NCBI GenBank assembly: GCA_002894685.1
Contig: NCRC01000007.1
Span: 62,001-126,000, forward strand
DNA from: Salinivenus lutea
Lineage (GTDB): Bacteria; Bacteroidota; Rhodothermia; Rhodothermales; Salinibacteraceae
Length of the DNA stretch: 64,000 nucleotides
Direction of reading: 5' to 3'
Part shown: positions 1-7,273 of the stretch, one piece after another
Layout of the letters: each line of letters opens with the position of its first letter
How positions within the stretch are numbered: position 1 is the stretch's first letter
Position numbers and translations under genes: made by a program
Notes under the pieces: model-generated
The model's input: only the letters and a program-made list of their open reading frames with translations
What the model was told of the DNA's origin: nothing
The model's database searches: none

Positions 1-375
1 GTCGTCGTCGACGTCGGGAATGTCGGCAAGGCCGTACTGGACCGCGTGGACGTACAAGGTGGCGCCCCCGACCAGCAGCGGGCGGGTGCCGCGGGACAGG
101 AGGGTGCGTATTCGTTCATTCACAGCGTCGGCGTAATCGCCGGCCGTGTAGGGGGCAGTCAGCGACCGCTCGCCAATGAAATGGTGCGGAACGCGCTCCT
201 GCTGCGCAGGCATTGGCTTGGCGGTTCCAATCGTCAACTCCTGGTATACCTGACGGCTGTCAAGAGAGACGATCTCGGCGTCAAGTTGCTCGGCGACGCT
301 CAGGCTCAGTTCGGTTTTTCCGACCGCGGTCGGGCCGGTGAGGGTGAGGAAGGGGCCGGGACGAGAAGAAGCCAT
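1..375 (-). CDS. miaA: tRNA dimethylallyltransferase MiaA, N-terminal part (runs off window)
   Basis: Reading the minus strand from the ATG at 375 gives an open frame to the window edge (125 codons seen). It carries the P-loop GPTAVGKTELS near residues 11-21, followed by SLDSRQVYQELTIGTAKP, both signatures of the MiaA family. The enzyme transfers a dimethylallyl group to A37 of tRNAs that read UNN codons. The C-terminal two thirds lie outside the window, so integrity cannot be judged. The gene lies downstream of the rhodopsin gene on the same strand, separated by a hairpin at 431-466. Confidence 0.93.
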   Translation of the reverse strand, partial: MASSRPGPFLTLTGPTAVGKTELSLSVAEQLDAEIVSLDSRQVYQELTIGTAKPMPAQQERVPHHFIGERSLTAPYTAGDYADAVNERIRTLLSRGTRPLLVGGATLYVHAVQYGLADIPDVDDD

Positions 376-430
376 TCGGGGCAACCGATTGGTGGGGGAG
401 AGACACGATCCATGGCCTCCCACAAATACA

Positions 431-466
431 GTGGCCCGCCGTCGGTTTCTTCCGACGACGGGCCAC
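431..466 (-). terminator. Hairpin terminator after the rhodopsin gene
   Basis: Two 15-base arms (431-445 and 452-466) flank a 6-base loop. Read as minus-strand RNA, the single non-Watson-Crick position becomes a G-U pair, so the stem is continuous, which suggests the minus strand is the functional one. The downstream U-run is weak (TGTATTTGT). It lies 35 bases past the rhodopsin stop codon and before miaA. Confidence 0.6.
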
Positions 467-501
467 AGGGCATTCAGCCGTGTGATGGGAATACAGGGCG
501 T

Positions 502-1314
502 TTAGGCCTCTGCACTTGCCGGCTGTACCATCTTGTCCACATTGTAGCCCTCTTCCTCGGACTTGGCCTTCGCGATGCTGTAAATCAGCACGCCGTAGCC
601 GGCCTTCGCGAAGATGTCGGCCAGGGTGTACCCGACCTGAATGACGACGGTCGAGGAGGCGCCGGTCCATCCGAAGAACGGAGCCATGTACACGATGGGG
701 TAGAAGCCCCAGGTGAAGAGCAGCAGGAGCCGAGCATTCCCCAGGAGGGTGGACACTCGCTTCGACTGCTGCTGGATGACATCCCCGAGTCCGGTGAACA
801 GCACATAGAGGATGTACACGAAGGGAAGGGTGCTAAGGAAGCCCCACAGGCCTCGCGTACCAAACAGCTCCGTGCTGGTGCTGACCTCGCCGGGGTATCC
901 GAGCACAATCATCAGCGCGGCGGCAAAGCCGAGCTTGCCCGCCAGCGGGCCGCTTTCGCCTTTCGGAAGGTCCATTACCAGGACGAGTTCAACGACGAGC
1001 AGGGGGACGGTGAGTAGCCAGTCCACGTATCGATACGCGTCGTTGAAGGGCTCGCCGCTAAACTCATACATCCCCGCGGCCTGGTTGAGCGTGTAGGCGT
1101 GCTCCCAGCTGTTGAAAATGCGGAAGTAATGGTAGCCAGCGATCAGGACCACGAGCGCCGATACCATCATCGAGATTCGGTACTTCGGCGCCAGGTTCTT
1201 CTGTGCAAGCACGAAGAACACGAACGCGGCCCCCATCGTGGCGATGGTGAACGAAAACATGTTGTACACCAGGGAATACTGCCCCGGCGTAAGTGAAGGA
1301 AGCTCCTGTAGCAT
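502..1314 (-). CDS. xop: Xanthorhodopsin-type light-driven proton pump
   Basis: A 270-residue seven-helix rhodopsin close to Salinibacter ruber xanthorhodopsin. Visible functional residues: His62 (GYHYF), counterion Asp98 and proton donor Glu109 in the helix C stretch RYVDWLLTVPLLVVE, and retinal lysine Lys237 (FAKAGYG). Gly158 (LWGFLST) matches Gly156 of S. ruber, the small residue that opens the protein surface to the salinixanthin antenna; Leu150, Phe159, Thr162 and Met210 of that pocket are also kept. The start is set at 1314 because GGAGG lies about 7 bases upstream and the N-terminus then aligns; an ATG at 1335 would add seven unrelated residues. Compared with S. ruber there is a two-residue insertion before helix C and a shorter F-G loop. 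The neighbouring genes make carotenoid, fitting an antenna pump. Confidence 0.95.
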   Translation of the reverse strand: MLQELPSLTPGQYSLVYNMFSFTIATMGAAFVFFVLAQKNLAPKYRISMMVSALVVLIAGYHYFRIFNSWEHAYTLNQAAGMYEFSGEPFNDAYRYVDWLLTVPLLVVELVLVMDLPKGESGPLAGKLGFAAALMIVLGYPGEVSTSTELFGTRGLWGFLSTLPFVYILYVLFTGLGDVIQQQSKRVSTLLGNARLLLLFTWGFYPIVYMAPFFGWTGASSTVVIQVGYTLADIFAKAGYGVLIYSIAKAKSEEEGYNVDKMVQPASAEA

Positions 1315-1404
1315 GGATTTGCCTCCGTTGTTCAAGAAAATTGCGAATACGGCTGGCAGTCCATTGTCGAAGCCGTGTGACTCAAGGCGACCGCCAGTTC
1401 GATC

Positions 1405-1446
1405 TTTCTAATACTAGTATATGCACCCTCCCGGAAAAGAGACCAA
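1405..1446 (-). promoter_or_regulatory. Possible xop promoter region
   Basis: In the 200-base gap upstream of xop the minus strand reads TTTGGT, 20 bases, then TATACT, which resembles a promoter with the long spacing used in the Bacteroidota. The perfect palindrome ATACTAGTAT (1411-1420) overlaps the second element and could bind a regulator. This is pattern reading only; no transcript start is known. Confidence 0.3.
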
Positions 1447-1514
1447 ATCGTTCGGACAAATCAGCCCCCAAACTTGTGAGATGGGAGTTATATCTGGCGT
1501 ATATATCTATTTTG

Positions 1515-2285
1515 TCACAATTGCTCCTGGCTTGTGGAGACTGGAGAGGCCGCGGCAATTGTTGATTCGGGGCTGTTCAGCAGCAGAAGGAGCCCTTTCA
1601 CCACCAGGAGATTCGTGGCGAGAAAAAATGTGGCCTCTTCTATGGGCAGGCCGAGCGGGGCAATGCCGAGCGTATAGTCCTTCGAGATGATCCAGATGCT
1701 GAGTGAGATCGCGATGGTGTCGGCGACCCACAGGTAGAGCGTTGGGACCCCGACGGTTATGAGAAGCACGCCCCGATGCGTCCAGAGGGTCTCTCCGTCG
1801 TACAACCACATTCCGGCGAGGAGAGGGCACACCCAGAGGAGGATCAGGGCGAGGTACACCGCAGAGCTGATGGACGCCCACAAGGCGCCCGCCGCAAGTG
1901 CACTCAGGATGGTAAACGTAAGGAATCCTCCCCAGGCGGCCGCTGTAGCGGCGGCGTTCTCCGACGGCTGGCTTCGCCCGGTGCGCATCACATACTGGTA
2001 GAAAAACAGGCCCGTGAGGATGGGTTGAAGCAGGAAAAAAAGGTATTCTTCGACTGGAACTGTGCCGATGGTTGCAATCACGCGATTGGGGCTGTACCAC
2101 CACACCTCGGACGCGACCAAATAATTGTCCCAGGGCGTGGTGTACACAAACGCAATGGCGGCGATGAGTGGGATCGACACCCGGGCACGCCACCCCCCGA
2201 AGGCGTCCAGAGACTGGGGCAAGGTTGCCCACAGGATCAGGATCGGGGGGATAATGAAGAGAAAATGGAATGTGAGATAACTCAT
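1515..2285 (-). CDS. Lycopene beta-cyclase, fused CrtYc-CrtYd type
   Basis: A 256-residue integral membrane protein with two tandem halves of the heterodimeric-type lycopene cyclase. Each half carries an EExxxFF-like signature: PVEEYLFFL in the first and PIEEATFFL in the second, and the first also has the family motif PWDNYLV. In actinobacteria and archaea these halves are either separate subunits or fused as here. The enzyme closes one or both ends of lycopene to beta-rings, a step needed for beta-carotene (retinal precursor) and for ring-bearing carotenoids such as salinixanthin. It starts 34 bases after the stop of the upstream CrtO/CrtI-like gene, so the two are likely co-transcribed, and is followed 200 bases later by xop. 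Confidence 0.88.
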   Translation of the reverse strand: MSYLTFHFLFIIPPILILWATLPQSLDAFGGWRARVSIPLIAAIAFVYTTPWDNYLVASEVWWYSPNRVIATIGTVPVEEYLFFLLQPILTGLFFYQYVMRTGRSQPSENAAATAAAWGGFLTFTILSALAAGALWASISSAVYLALILLWVCPLLAGMWLYDGETLWTHRGVLLITVGVPTLYLWVADTIAISLSIWIISKDYTLGIAPLGLPIEEATFFLATNLLVVKGLLLLLNSPESTIAAASPVSTSQEQL

Positions 2286-2319
2286 GGGGCTGAAAAGAGG
2301 CTCCTTGATATGATCTCTG

Positions 2320-3849
2320 TTATTGCAGCGTAATCTCTTCCAAAATCACTCGAGCTGCATTGCGCCCCGCAGCCCCCATGATCCCGCCTCCCGGGTGCGT
2401 GCTTGCGCCACTGAGGAATAGATCCTCGACCGGTCCCCGGTACGTGCTGTTGGAGAAGAGCGGTCGTCCCATAAACATCTGGTCGAGGGTCATCTCCAGG
2501 TGCATTACATTTCCCCGGAAAAGCCCAAGGTGTTGTTCAAGCCACTCGGGATGCTGAAATAATTGGCCCACGATGTGCTCCCGAGTCCCCGGTGCGTACT
2601 TCTCGAACTGATCGAGGAGGGCGGTGGCTACCTGGTCGGCATCGTTGCGCCAGGTGTTTCCATCTGCCAACTCATACGGGAAATACTGCCCCCACAGCCA
2701 GAGCACTTCCCCGCCCGGAGGCGCGAGGGACGTGTCGGCCGCGCTAAACGTCATGGCCACGAGGGGCGGCTCCGACGACGGCCGTCCGCCCAAAAACTCC
2801 CCGTACGCCCGCCGGATTTGCGATGGGTCGCGGCAGAGGAGCTGAAGTCCGGTGCGGGCCTCGGTCGCTGACTCCGCGGAGTACGACACGGGTTCATCCA
2901 GTGCCAGACGCATCATGGCGCCGAACCCGTTCCCCAGTCGTAGATGATCGGCGCCCTCGGGGCGGTATTTGTCCGGAAGCAGGTGGTCGAACGTTTCCTT
3001 TGCGTGGGTCGCCGCACACACCGCGCGACTGGTGTACGCGTCTCCATTGATTCGAATGCCTCGGGCACGTCCATTCCTGACGAGAATCTCGTCGACCGAG
3101 CTCTCGAGGTGGACGTCCCCGCCGTGCGACTCGATGTGCCGCCGCAAGGCCTGCGTCAGTTCGCCGGACCCCCCTTCGGGACGCGCCACGCCTCCTTCGT
3201 GGTAGAGGGCGTGCCACAATGCAAAGGGGCCGGTGAGGGACTGCGTGGGTGGGGGGCCGGACTGGGCCGCCATCCAGGAGATCATGGCCCGGAGCCTGTC
3301 CTCCTCAAAGTATGAAGCAATGACGTCCTCGTAGGGGCGGAGGATGTGCCGGAGTTCGTCCTGCCACGGAAGCGGGGTGGTCTTTCCCCAAATCATGCGC
3401 TTCCCGATTTCGAACGGGCTCGGGGAAGCGAGGAAGATGTCCCGCATGGTCCGGGCAAACCCAATCCAATCCGTCACAAACTTGTGGTAGGCCTCGCCCT
3501 CGCCCGGATACTTGTTCTCCAGGTGATTCACCGTCCGGTCCAGGTCCCGGTACATAAAGAGGGTCTCCCCATCGGGGAACGGGGCACTGAACATCGGGTC
3601 GAGGTCGATGTACCGGAGCCCGTACTGATTTAGCTCCAGTTCGTCGACGATCGGGGTCTGACGAATCAGGATGTGTGCACTTCCCCCGAGATCCACCTGA
3701 TAGCCGGGCACCAGTTCTTTGGTTGAGACGGCTCCGCCTACGATGTCGCGTTGTTCGAACACGCCCACCCGGTACCCAGCCTGTGCTAGATAGGCACTGC
3801 AGATGAGGCCATTGTGTCCGGCCCCAATCGTGATGATGTCATAATCCAT
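2320..3849 (-). CDS. FAD-dependent carotenoid oxidoreductase (CrtO/CrtI family), probable 4-ketolase
   Basis: 509 residues. The N-terminus DYDIITIGAGHNGL is a dinucleotide-binding GxGxxG-type motif, followed by FEQRDIVGGAVST. The C-terminus FLSGASTHPGGGIMGAAGRNAAR is the second FAD-binding region of the phytoene-desaturase superfamily; the GASTHPGG wording is what I associate with CrtO-type beta-carotene ketolases rather than CrtI desaturases. Because salinixanthin bears a 4-keto ring and the gene sits with lycopene cyclase and xanthorhodopsin, a ketolase role is the likeliest inference. A desaturase or another oxidoreductase of the family is possible. First gene of the carotenoid pair, divergent from the gene at 4074. 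Confidence 0.75.
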   Translation of the reverse strand: MDYDIITIGAGHNGLICSAYLAQAGYRVGVFEQRDIVGGAVSTKELVPGYQVDLGGSAHILIRQTPIVDELELNQYGLRYIDLDPMFSAPFPDGETLFMYRDLDRTVNHLENKYPGEGEAYHKFVTDWIGFARTMRDIFLASPSPFEIGKRMIWGKTTPLPWQDELRHILRPYEDVIASYFEEDRLRAMISWMAAQSGPPPTQSLTGPFALWHALYHEGGVARPEGGSGELTQALRRHIESHGGDVHLESSVDEILVRNGRARGIRINGDAYTSRAVCAATHAKETFDHLLPDKYRPEGADHLRLGNGFGAMMRLALDEPVSYSAESATEARTGLQLLCRDPSQIRRAYGEFLGGRPSSEPPLVAMTFSAADTSLAPPGGEVLWLWGQYFPYELADGNTWRNDADQVATALLDQFEKYAPGTREHIVGQLFQHPEWLEQHLGLFRGNVMHLEMTLDQMFMGRPLFSNSTYRGPVEDLFLSGASTHPGGGIMGAAGRNAARVILEEITLQ

Positions 3850-3954
3850 GATCGTGCCGGGAAGTCAGGGAAGGGAATGAGGTTGAACCATAAGGTCCGA
3901 AGACCGACGACCGAAATGAAGCCCAGGCACGTCATTTTCACGCATTGGGACCCA

Positions 3955-3971
3955 AACGTTTCGAAACCGTT
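3955..3971. promoter_or_regulatory. Operator-like palindrome in the divergent carotenoid promoter region
   Basis: The near-palindrome AACGTTTCGAAACCGTT (perfect core TTTCGAAA, arms AACG/CGTT with one extra base) is centred in the 224-base gap between the carotenoid operon (minus) and the small membrane gene (plus). It is the only clear dyad in this gap. The regulator is unknown. Confidence 0.3.
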
Positions 3972-4073
3972 GACGGAGGTGAGCGTGAGAATTAAGGCAG
4001 CGTGAACAACGGCCTATCCAACCACAGCCGCGATGTTCTTTTTCGAGCATTCGGCCTTCCACCGAGTTGTGAT

Positions 4074-4304
4074 ATGAACTGGATCTACCAGGTACTTAGC
4101 TTTTTTGTCGCGTTCGGGCCCGTCATCCTGGGGACGCTTCTCTGGCACTTTATCTGGAGCGACGACTCCGATTCGTCGGGGGGGCCGCCGGGCGGTCCAC
4201 AATGGACGCCGGCCCCGTCGCCGCCGTCGTGGTCGGGGGATCGACAGCCGAGCCACGATTCGCCGGTGCGCACTCCGGATGCCCCCACTCGCGAACGAGC
4301 CTGA
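4074..4304 (+). CDS. Small single-span membrane protein, unknown function
   Basis: A 76-residue protein. Residues 1-27 (MNWIYQVLSFFVAFGPVILG and onward) form one transmembrane helix, and the rest is a Pro/Ser/Asp-rich low-complexity tail that is probably disordered. I do not recognise a family. The start at 4074 is preferred over an upstream in-frame ATG at 4002 because it opens directly into the membrane helix. Its stop lies nine bases before the ATG of the cyclase gene, so the two are probably co-transcribed. Confidence 0.6.
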   Translation: MNWIYQVLSFFVAFGPVILGTLLWHFIWSDDSDSSGGPPGGPQWTPAPSPPSWSGDRQPSHDSPVRTPDAPTRERA

Positions 4305-4313
4305 TTGTCTCGT

Positions 4314-4937
4314 ATGGATGTCCTTGACATTTCCCGATCTGTTTCGGAGACCACCGCGGTGTGGCCCGGCGACCAGTCGGTAGAGCAGGCGTGGAGTGCA
4401 CAAATCGACGCGGGGGCCTCGGTGAATGTGGGACAGATCCGCATGAGTCTCCATACCGCCACGCACGTCGATGCACCGTATCACGTTGCCCCTGACGGGG
4501 CTCGTACCAACGCGCTGCCGCTCGATGCCTTCCTCGGGACGGCCCGTGTGGTTGCGGTGGATCCGGCCGCCGATCAAATTCGGCCGCGACATCTTCCGGA
4601 GACCATCGAGGACGGCCGCCTATTGTTTAAAACACCGGCGAGTCGTGTCCCGACCGACGAGTGGGCAGAGGACATCGTGTCCATCGCTCCGGACACGATT
4701 GATGCCCTTGAGTCGCACGGCGTTGTCTGTGTTGGCACGGATGCGCCATCGGTGGATCCGCTGGACAGCACAGACCTCACCACTCATCACGCGTTGCGCG
4801 CCGCCGGCATTGTTCATCTGGAAGGCCTCTGTTTTGCCGGTGTCTCTCCGGGGCGCTACCGTTTGCTGGCGCTCCCGCTAAAGATCCCTGATGCCGACGC
4901 GGCCCCCGTCCGGGCCGTGCTTCGCCCTCTGTCCTGA
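4314..4937 (+). CDS. Cyclase-family hydrolase, probable kynurenine formamidase (KynB-like)
   Basis: 207 residues from ATG 4314 (a TTG at 4305 would add three). It opens with DISRSVSETTAVWPGD, the usual N-terminus of the Cyclase/KynB family, and has the metal-binding stretch HTATHVDAPYH (His47, His51, Asp53, His57). Further family signatures are GTDAPSVDPLDS and HHALRAAGIVHLEGL. KynB hydrolyses N-formylkynurenine in tryptophan degradation. No other kynurenine-pathway gene is in the window, so the exact substrate is inferred from family resemblance. Length is normal for KynB (about 207-220 aa). Confidence 0.85.
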   Translation: MDVLDISRSVSETTAVWPGDQSVEQAWSAQIDAGASVNVGQIRMSLHTATHVDAPYHVAPDGARTNALPLDAFLGTARVVAVDPAADQIRPRHLPETIEDGRLLFKTPASRVPTDEWAEDIVSIAPDTIDALESHGVVCVGTDAPSVDPLDSTDLTTHHALRAAGIVHLEGLCFAGVSPGRYRLLALPLKIPDADAAPVRAVLRPLS

Positions 4938-5002
4938 GCGGCGACGGTGCGCATCCATCTACAACAGCACGACGCACTACTCATTCGATTGCCGATTCTT
5001 TT

Positions 5003-6187
5003 ATGGATCTGTTCAACCGAGAAGAACTGAGACGACTTGCTGAGCAGGAGGACGACCCCTGCATCTCGTTGTATATGCCCACCCAACGCTATGAGTCGGA
5101 GTGGAGGCAAAACACGACCCGGTTCAAGAACCTCCTCACCGATGCCCGTGATCAACTGCGCGAACAGGACTACCGGGAGGATGTCGTCGATGAGATTTTG
5201 TCCCCGGCCCGTCAGCGACTGGAGGAGCCGGGGTTTTGGCGGGGAATGAGCGACGGCCTGGCCGTCTTTATCACGCCGGATCATACGGAATTTCTCCGGC
5301 TTCCCCTGTCGTTTGATCAGGTCACAATCGTGGGGACGCGGTTTCACCTCAAGCCGCTTTTCCCGATCATTGCGGCCAACAATCGCTATTACCTGCTCTC
5401 CCTCGATCCCTCGGGCGTACGGCTGTACCAGGGGACCCATCATGCCCTCAGTGAGGTGTGGAGCACCAATACCCCGTCTCGCGTAACCCGTGCGCTCAAC
5501 CAAAGCGATCGGACGGCTGATGAGGCTCCGCAACCCACAAATGGCCGCGCAGCGGAGGCGGACCAGGCCGCCGAAGAGGAGAATATTCCGGAGGACCCGG
5601 ATGTGGTGCTTCGGGAATTCCTGGAAGAGGTGGAGCCGCACATTGGACGGGCCCTGGGCGACGAGAAGGTGCCCCTGGTGCTTGCTGGGCACGCCAACTT
5701 TCTCGACGTGTACCAGACCGTGAACGGGTATGGGACGGTGGTCGAGGAGAGCATCACCTGGAATGCCCCGGAGCCGCCATCGGTCGATGAGCTCCACGAG
5801 GCGGGATGGGGGCTGGTCGCGCCGGTGTTTGAGACGGCGCAGCAGGACGAGATCGAGCGGTTCGAGCAACTCTACTACCAGAACGACGACCTCGCGTCCG
5901 AAGACTTCCACGAAATCATCCCCGCCTGCGCGTACGGCCGCGTAGATACCCTCTTCGTGCCCATAGGGGAGTACCGGTGGGGGCGATTTTTTCCCGACAC
6001 GAACACGGTGGAGGTGCGCGAGTCCCGTGAGCCGGGCGACGGAGATTTGTTTGACTATGCGGCCGTCCGAGCCTACCTCAATGGCGGAGTGGTCCACGTT
6101 CTGAGGGCATCGAATATGCCCGGCGGCCGTAGCATCGCGGCAACATTTCGGTATCAGGCGAACGTATCGGCCGCCGAGAATGGCTAA
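5003..6187 (+). CDS. eRF1-like protein of the bacterial baeRF families
   Basis: 394 residues, soluble and acidic. The opening (FNREELRRLAEQEDDPCISLYMPTQR) and the C-terminal part with AYGRVDTLFVP followed by RAYLNGGVVHVL resemble the bacterial archaeo-eukaryotic release-factor (baeRF) families, distant relatives of eRF1 and Pelota. No GGQ peptide-release motif is present, so it should not terminate translation as a class I factor. Relatives include a ribosome-hibernation factor (Balon), making a ribosome-associated stress role plausible but unproven. An acidic, probably disordered insert occupies roughly residues 165-200. A strong terminator follows at 6206. Confidence 0.6.
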   Translation: MDLFNREELRRLAEQEDDPCISLYMPTQRYESEWRQNTTRFKNLLTDARDQLREQDYREDVVDEILSPARQRLEEPGFWRGMSDGLAVFITPDHTEFLRLPLSFDQVTIVGTRFHLKPLFPIIAANNRYYLLSLDPSGVRLYQGTHHALSEVWSTNTPSRVTRALNQSDRTADEAPQPTNGRAAEADQAAEEENIPEDPDVVLREFLEEVEPHIGRALGDEKVPLVLAGHANFLDVYQTVNGYGTVVEESITWNAPEPPSVDELHEAGWGLVAPVFETAQQDEIERFEQLYYQNDDLASEDFHEIIPACAYGRVDTLFVPIGEYRWGRFFPDTNTVEVRESREPGDGDLFDYAAVRAYLNGGVVHVLRASNMPGGRSIAATFRYQANVSAAENG

Positions 6188-6204
6188 ATGAATCAATCCC
6201 AAGA

Positions 6205-6247
6205 ACGCCCTGAGGTGGGCTATCGTCTGCCTCAGGGCGTTTTCTTT
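6205..6247 (+). terminator. Rho-independent terminator
   Basis: ACGCCCTGAGG (6205-6215) pairs perfectly with CCTCAGGGCGT (6230-6240) around a 14-base loop, followed by a T-rich tail (TTTTCTTT). It begins 18 bases after the stop of the baeRF-like gene and separates it from the recombinase genes. Confidence 0.9.
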
Positions 6248-6283
6248 GTGACGAGCCTTTTGTACTTGATAACAGATTATATC

Positions 6284-7159
6284 ATGTACAAACGGTTTCT
6301 GGAATCCCTCTCGTCAAGGCACACCCGCCGGGCCTACCGGCGAGATCTCGTCCTCTTCGAGTCGATAGCCCGACCCTCTTTTGCGGAGGCCACCCAAGAG
6401 ACCGTCCGATCCTTTCTTTCGGACCTCCGAGATCGAGGCGAATCCGTCTCCACGATCCGTCGCCGCCTGAGCGCCCTGCGCTCGTTCTACGAGTGGATGC
6501 GAGAGGAGGGCCACCGTGAGCAGAACCCGGCCCGGGAGGTCCAGGTGAGCATCGCGACGTCTGACCATTCCACCTCGCCGCTCGACGCCGATGCGCTCCA
6601 GCAGCTGATGTCTTCGGTTGCGGGCGACACAAAACGCGCCGTCCGCGCCGGTGCCCTCATCCGAGTCATACTCTACGGGGCGCTGCGCCGAGGGCCTCTC
6701 GCCCGTCTCAATGTCGACGATGTTCGTCCGCTGGGCCGCCGCTGGGTCATTAACCTTCAATCGCACGACGGGCGCGGAGGATACATTCCAATCCCAACGT
6801 CCGCCGTGGAGGCGGTGGAGCGCGTGAAAGAACACTTTTCGATCGACCACGGCCCGCTGTGGCGTTCGCTCAGCAACCGGAGTCGGGGCGAGCGACTATC
6901 GCCGGATGCACTCTACAAGATCGTACGTCGGGCCGGGCGCGAGGCCGACCTGGAGGCGCCGGTTACAATTGACCGGCTGCGGACGGCGGGACTGAACGTG
7001 GCCATGGCGGCAGGCGCGCACCCGGAGGATGTCCGCGTGCACTCCCGACTTCGGAATTCGCGCTCGCTTGCGTCGCACCTCTCAGGATCTTCGGAGGCAG
7101 CCGGACTCCGCCCGGACGTGCCGGCTCGGATCGAAGAGGCGCTGTCGGATGCGGAATGA
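6284..7159 (+). CDS. Tyrosine-recombinase-fold protein lacking the catalytic tyrosine
   Basis: 291 residues from ATG 6284; an upstream in-frame ATG at 6188 would place the terminator inside the gene. Residues 1-95 resemble the SAM-like core-binding domain of phage integrases (HTRRAYRRDL, TIRRRLSALRSFYEWM). The catalytic domain keeps Arg135 (YGALRRGPLARL) and Arg233, but the usual HxLR histidine is Asp230, the LGH histidine is replaced near residue 257, and there is no tyrosine at all after residue 211, so the nucleophile is absent. It cannot cleave DNA by the standard mechanism and may be a DNA-binding partner or regulator. It precedes an intact recombinase by about 115 bases. Confidence 0.75.
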   Translation: MYKRFLESLSSRHTRRAYRRDLVLFESIARPSFAEATQETVRSFLSDLRDRGESVSTIRRRLSALRSFYEWMREEGHREQNPAREVQVSIATSDHSTSPLDADALQQLMSSVAGDTKRAVRAGALIRVILYGALRRGPLARLNVDDVRPLGRRWVINLQSHDGRGGYIPIPTSAVEAVERVKEHFSIDHGPLWRSLSNRSRGERLSPDALYKIVRRAGREADLEAPVTIDRLRTAGLNVAMAAGAHPEDVRVHSRLRNSRSLASHLSGSSEAAGLRPDVPARIEEALSDAE

Positions 7160-7213
7160 GAACGAGCCTCCACCGCTGCGGGTCTTGACACTCCAGGAGG
7201 TGTTTGCTAGTCT

Positions 7214-7248
7214 CTGGTGTCCGATAACATTTCATTATCGGACACTAG
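7214..7248. other. dif-like inverted repeat, candidate recombinase binding/recombination site
   Basis: CTGGTGTCCGATAA (7214-7227) and TTATCGGACACTAG (7235-7248) are inverted copies with one mismatch in 14, separated by the 7-base spacer CATTTCA. The inner 11 bases of each arm are perfect. Two 11-base arms ending ...ATAA and starting TTAT... around a 6-8 base centre is the architecture of Xer/dif and other tyrosine-recombinase core sites. It lies 26 bases before the recombinase ATG at 7274, so it could also be an autoregulatory operator. Confidence 0.6.
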
Positions 7249-7273
7249 GTTTCGCAGTGCCTTTTTCGCCGAT

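Noticed and set aside
1315-1335. Upstream ATG for the rhodopsin gene
   Set aside because: The GGAGG ribosome-binding site lies between this ATG and the one at 1314, and family alignment supports the shorter protein.
4856-6202. 448-codon frame antisense to the baeRF-like gene
   Set aside because: Low-complexity composition typical of high-GC antisense shadows; the plus-strand protein has clear family resemblance.
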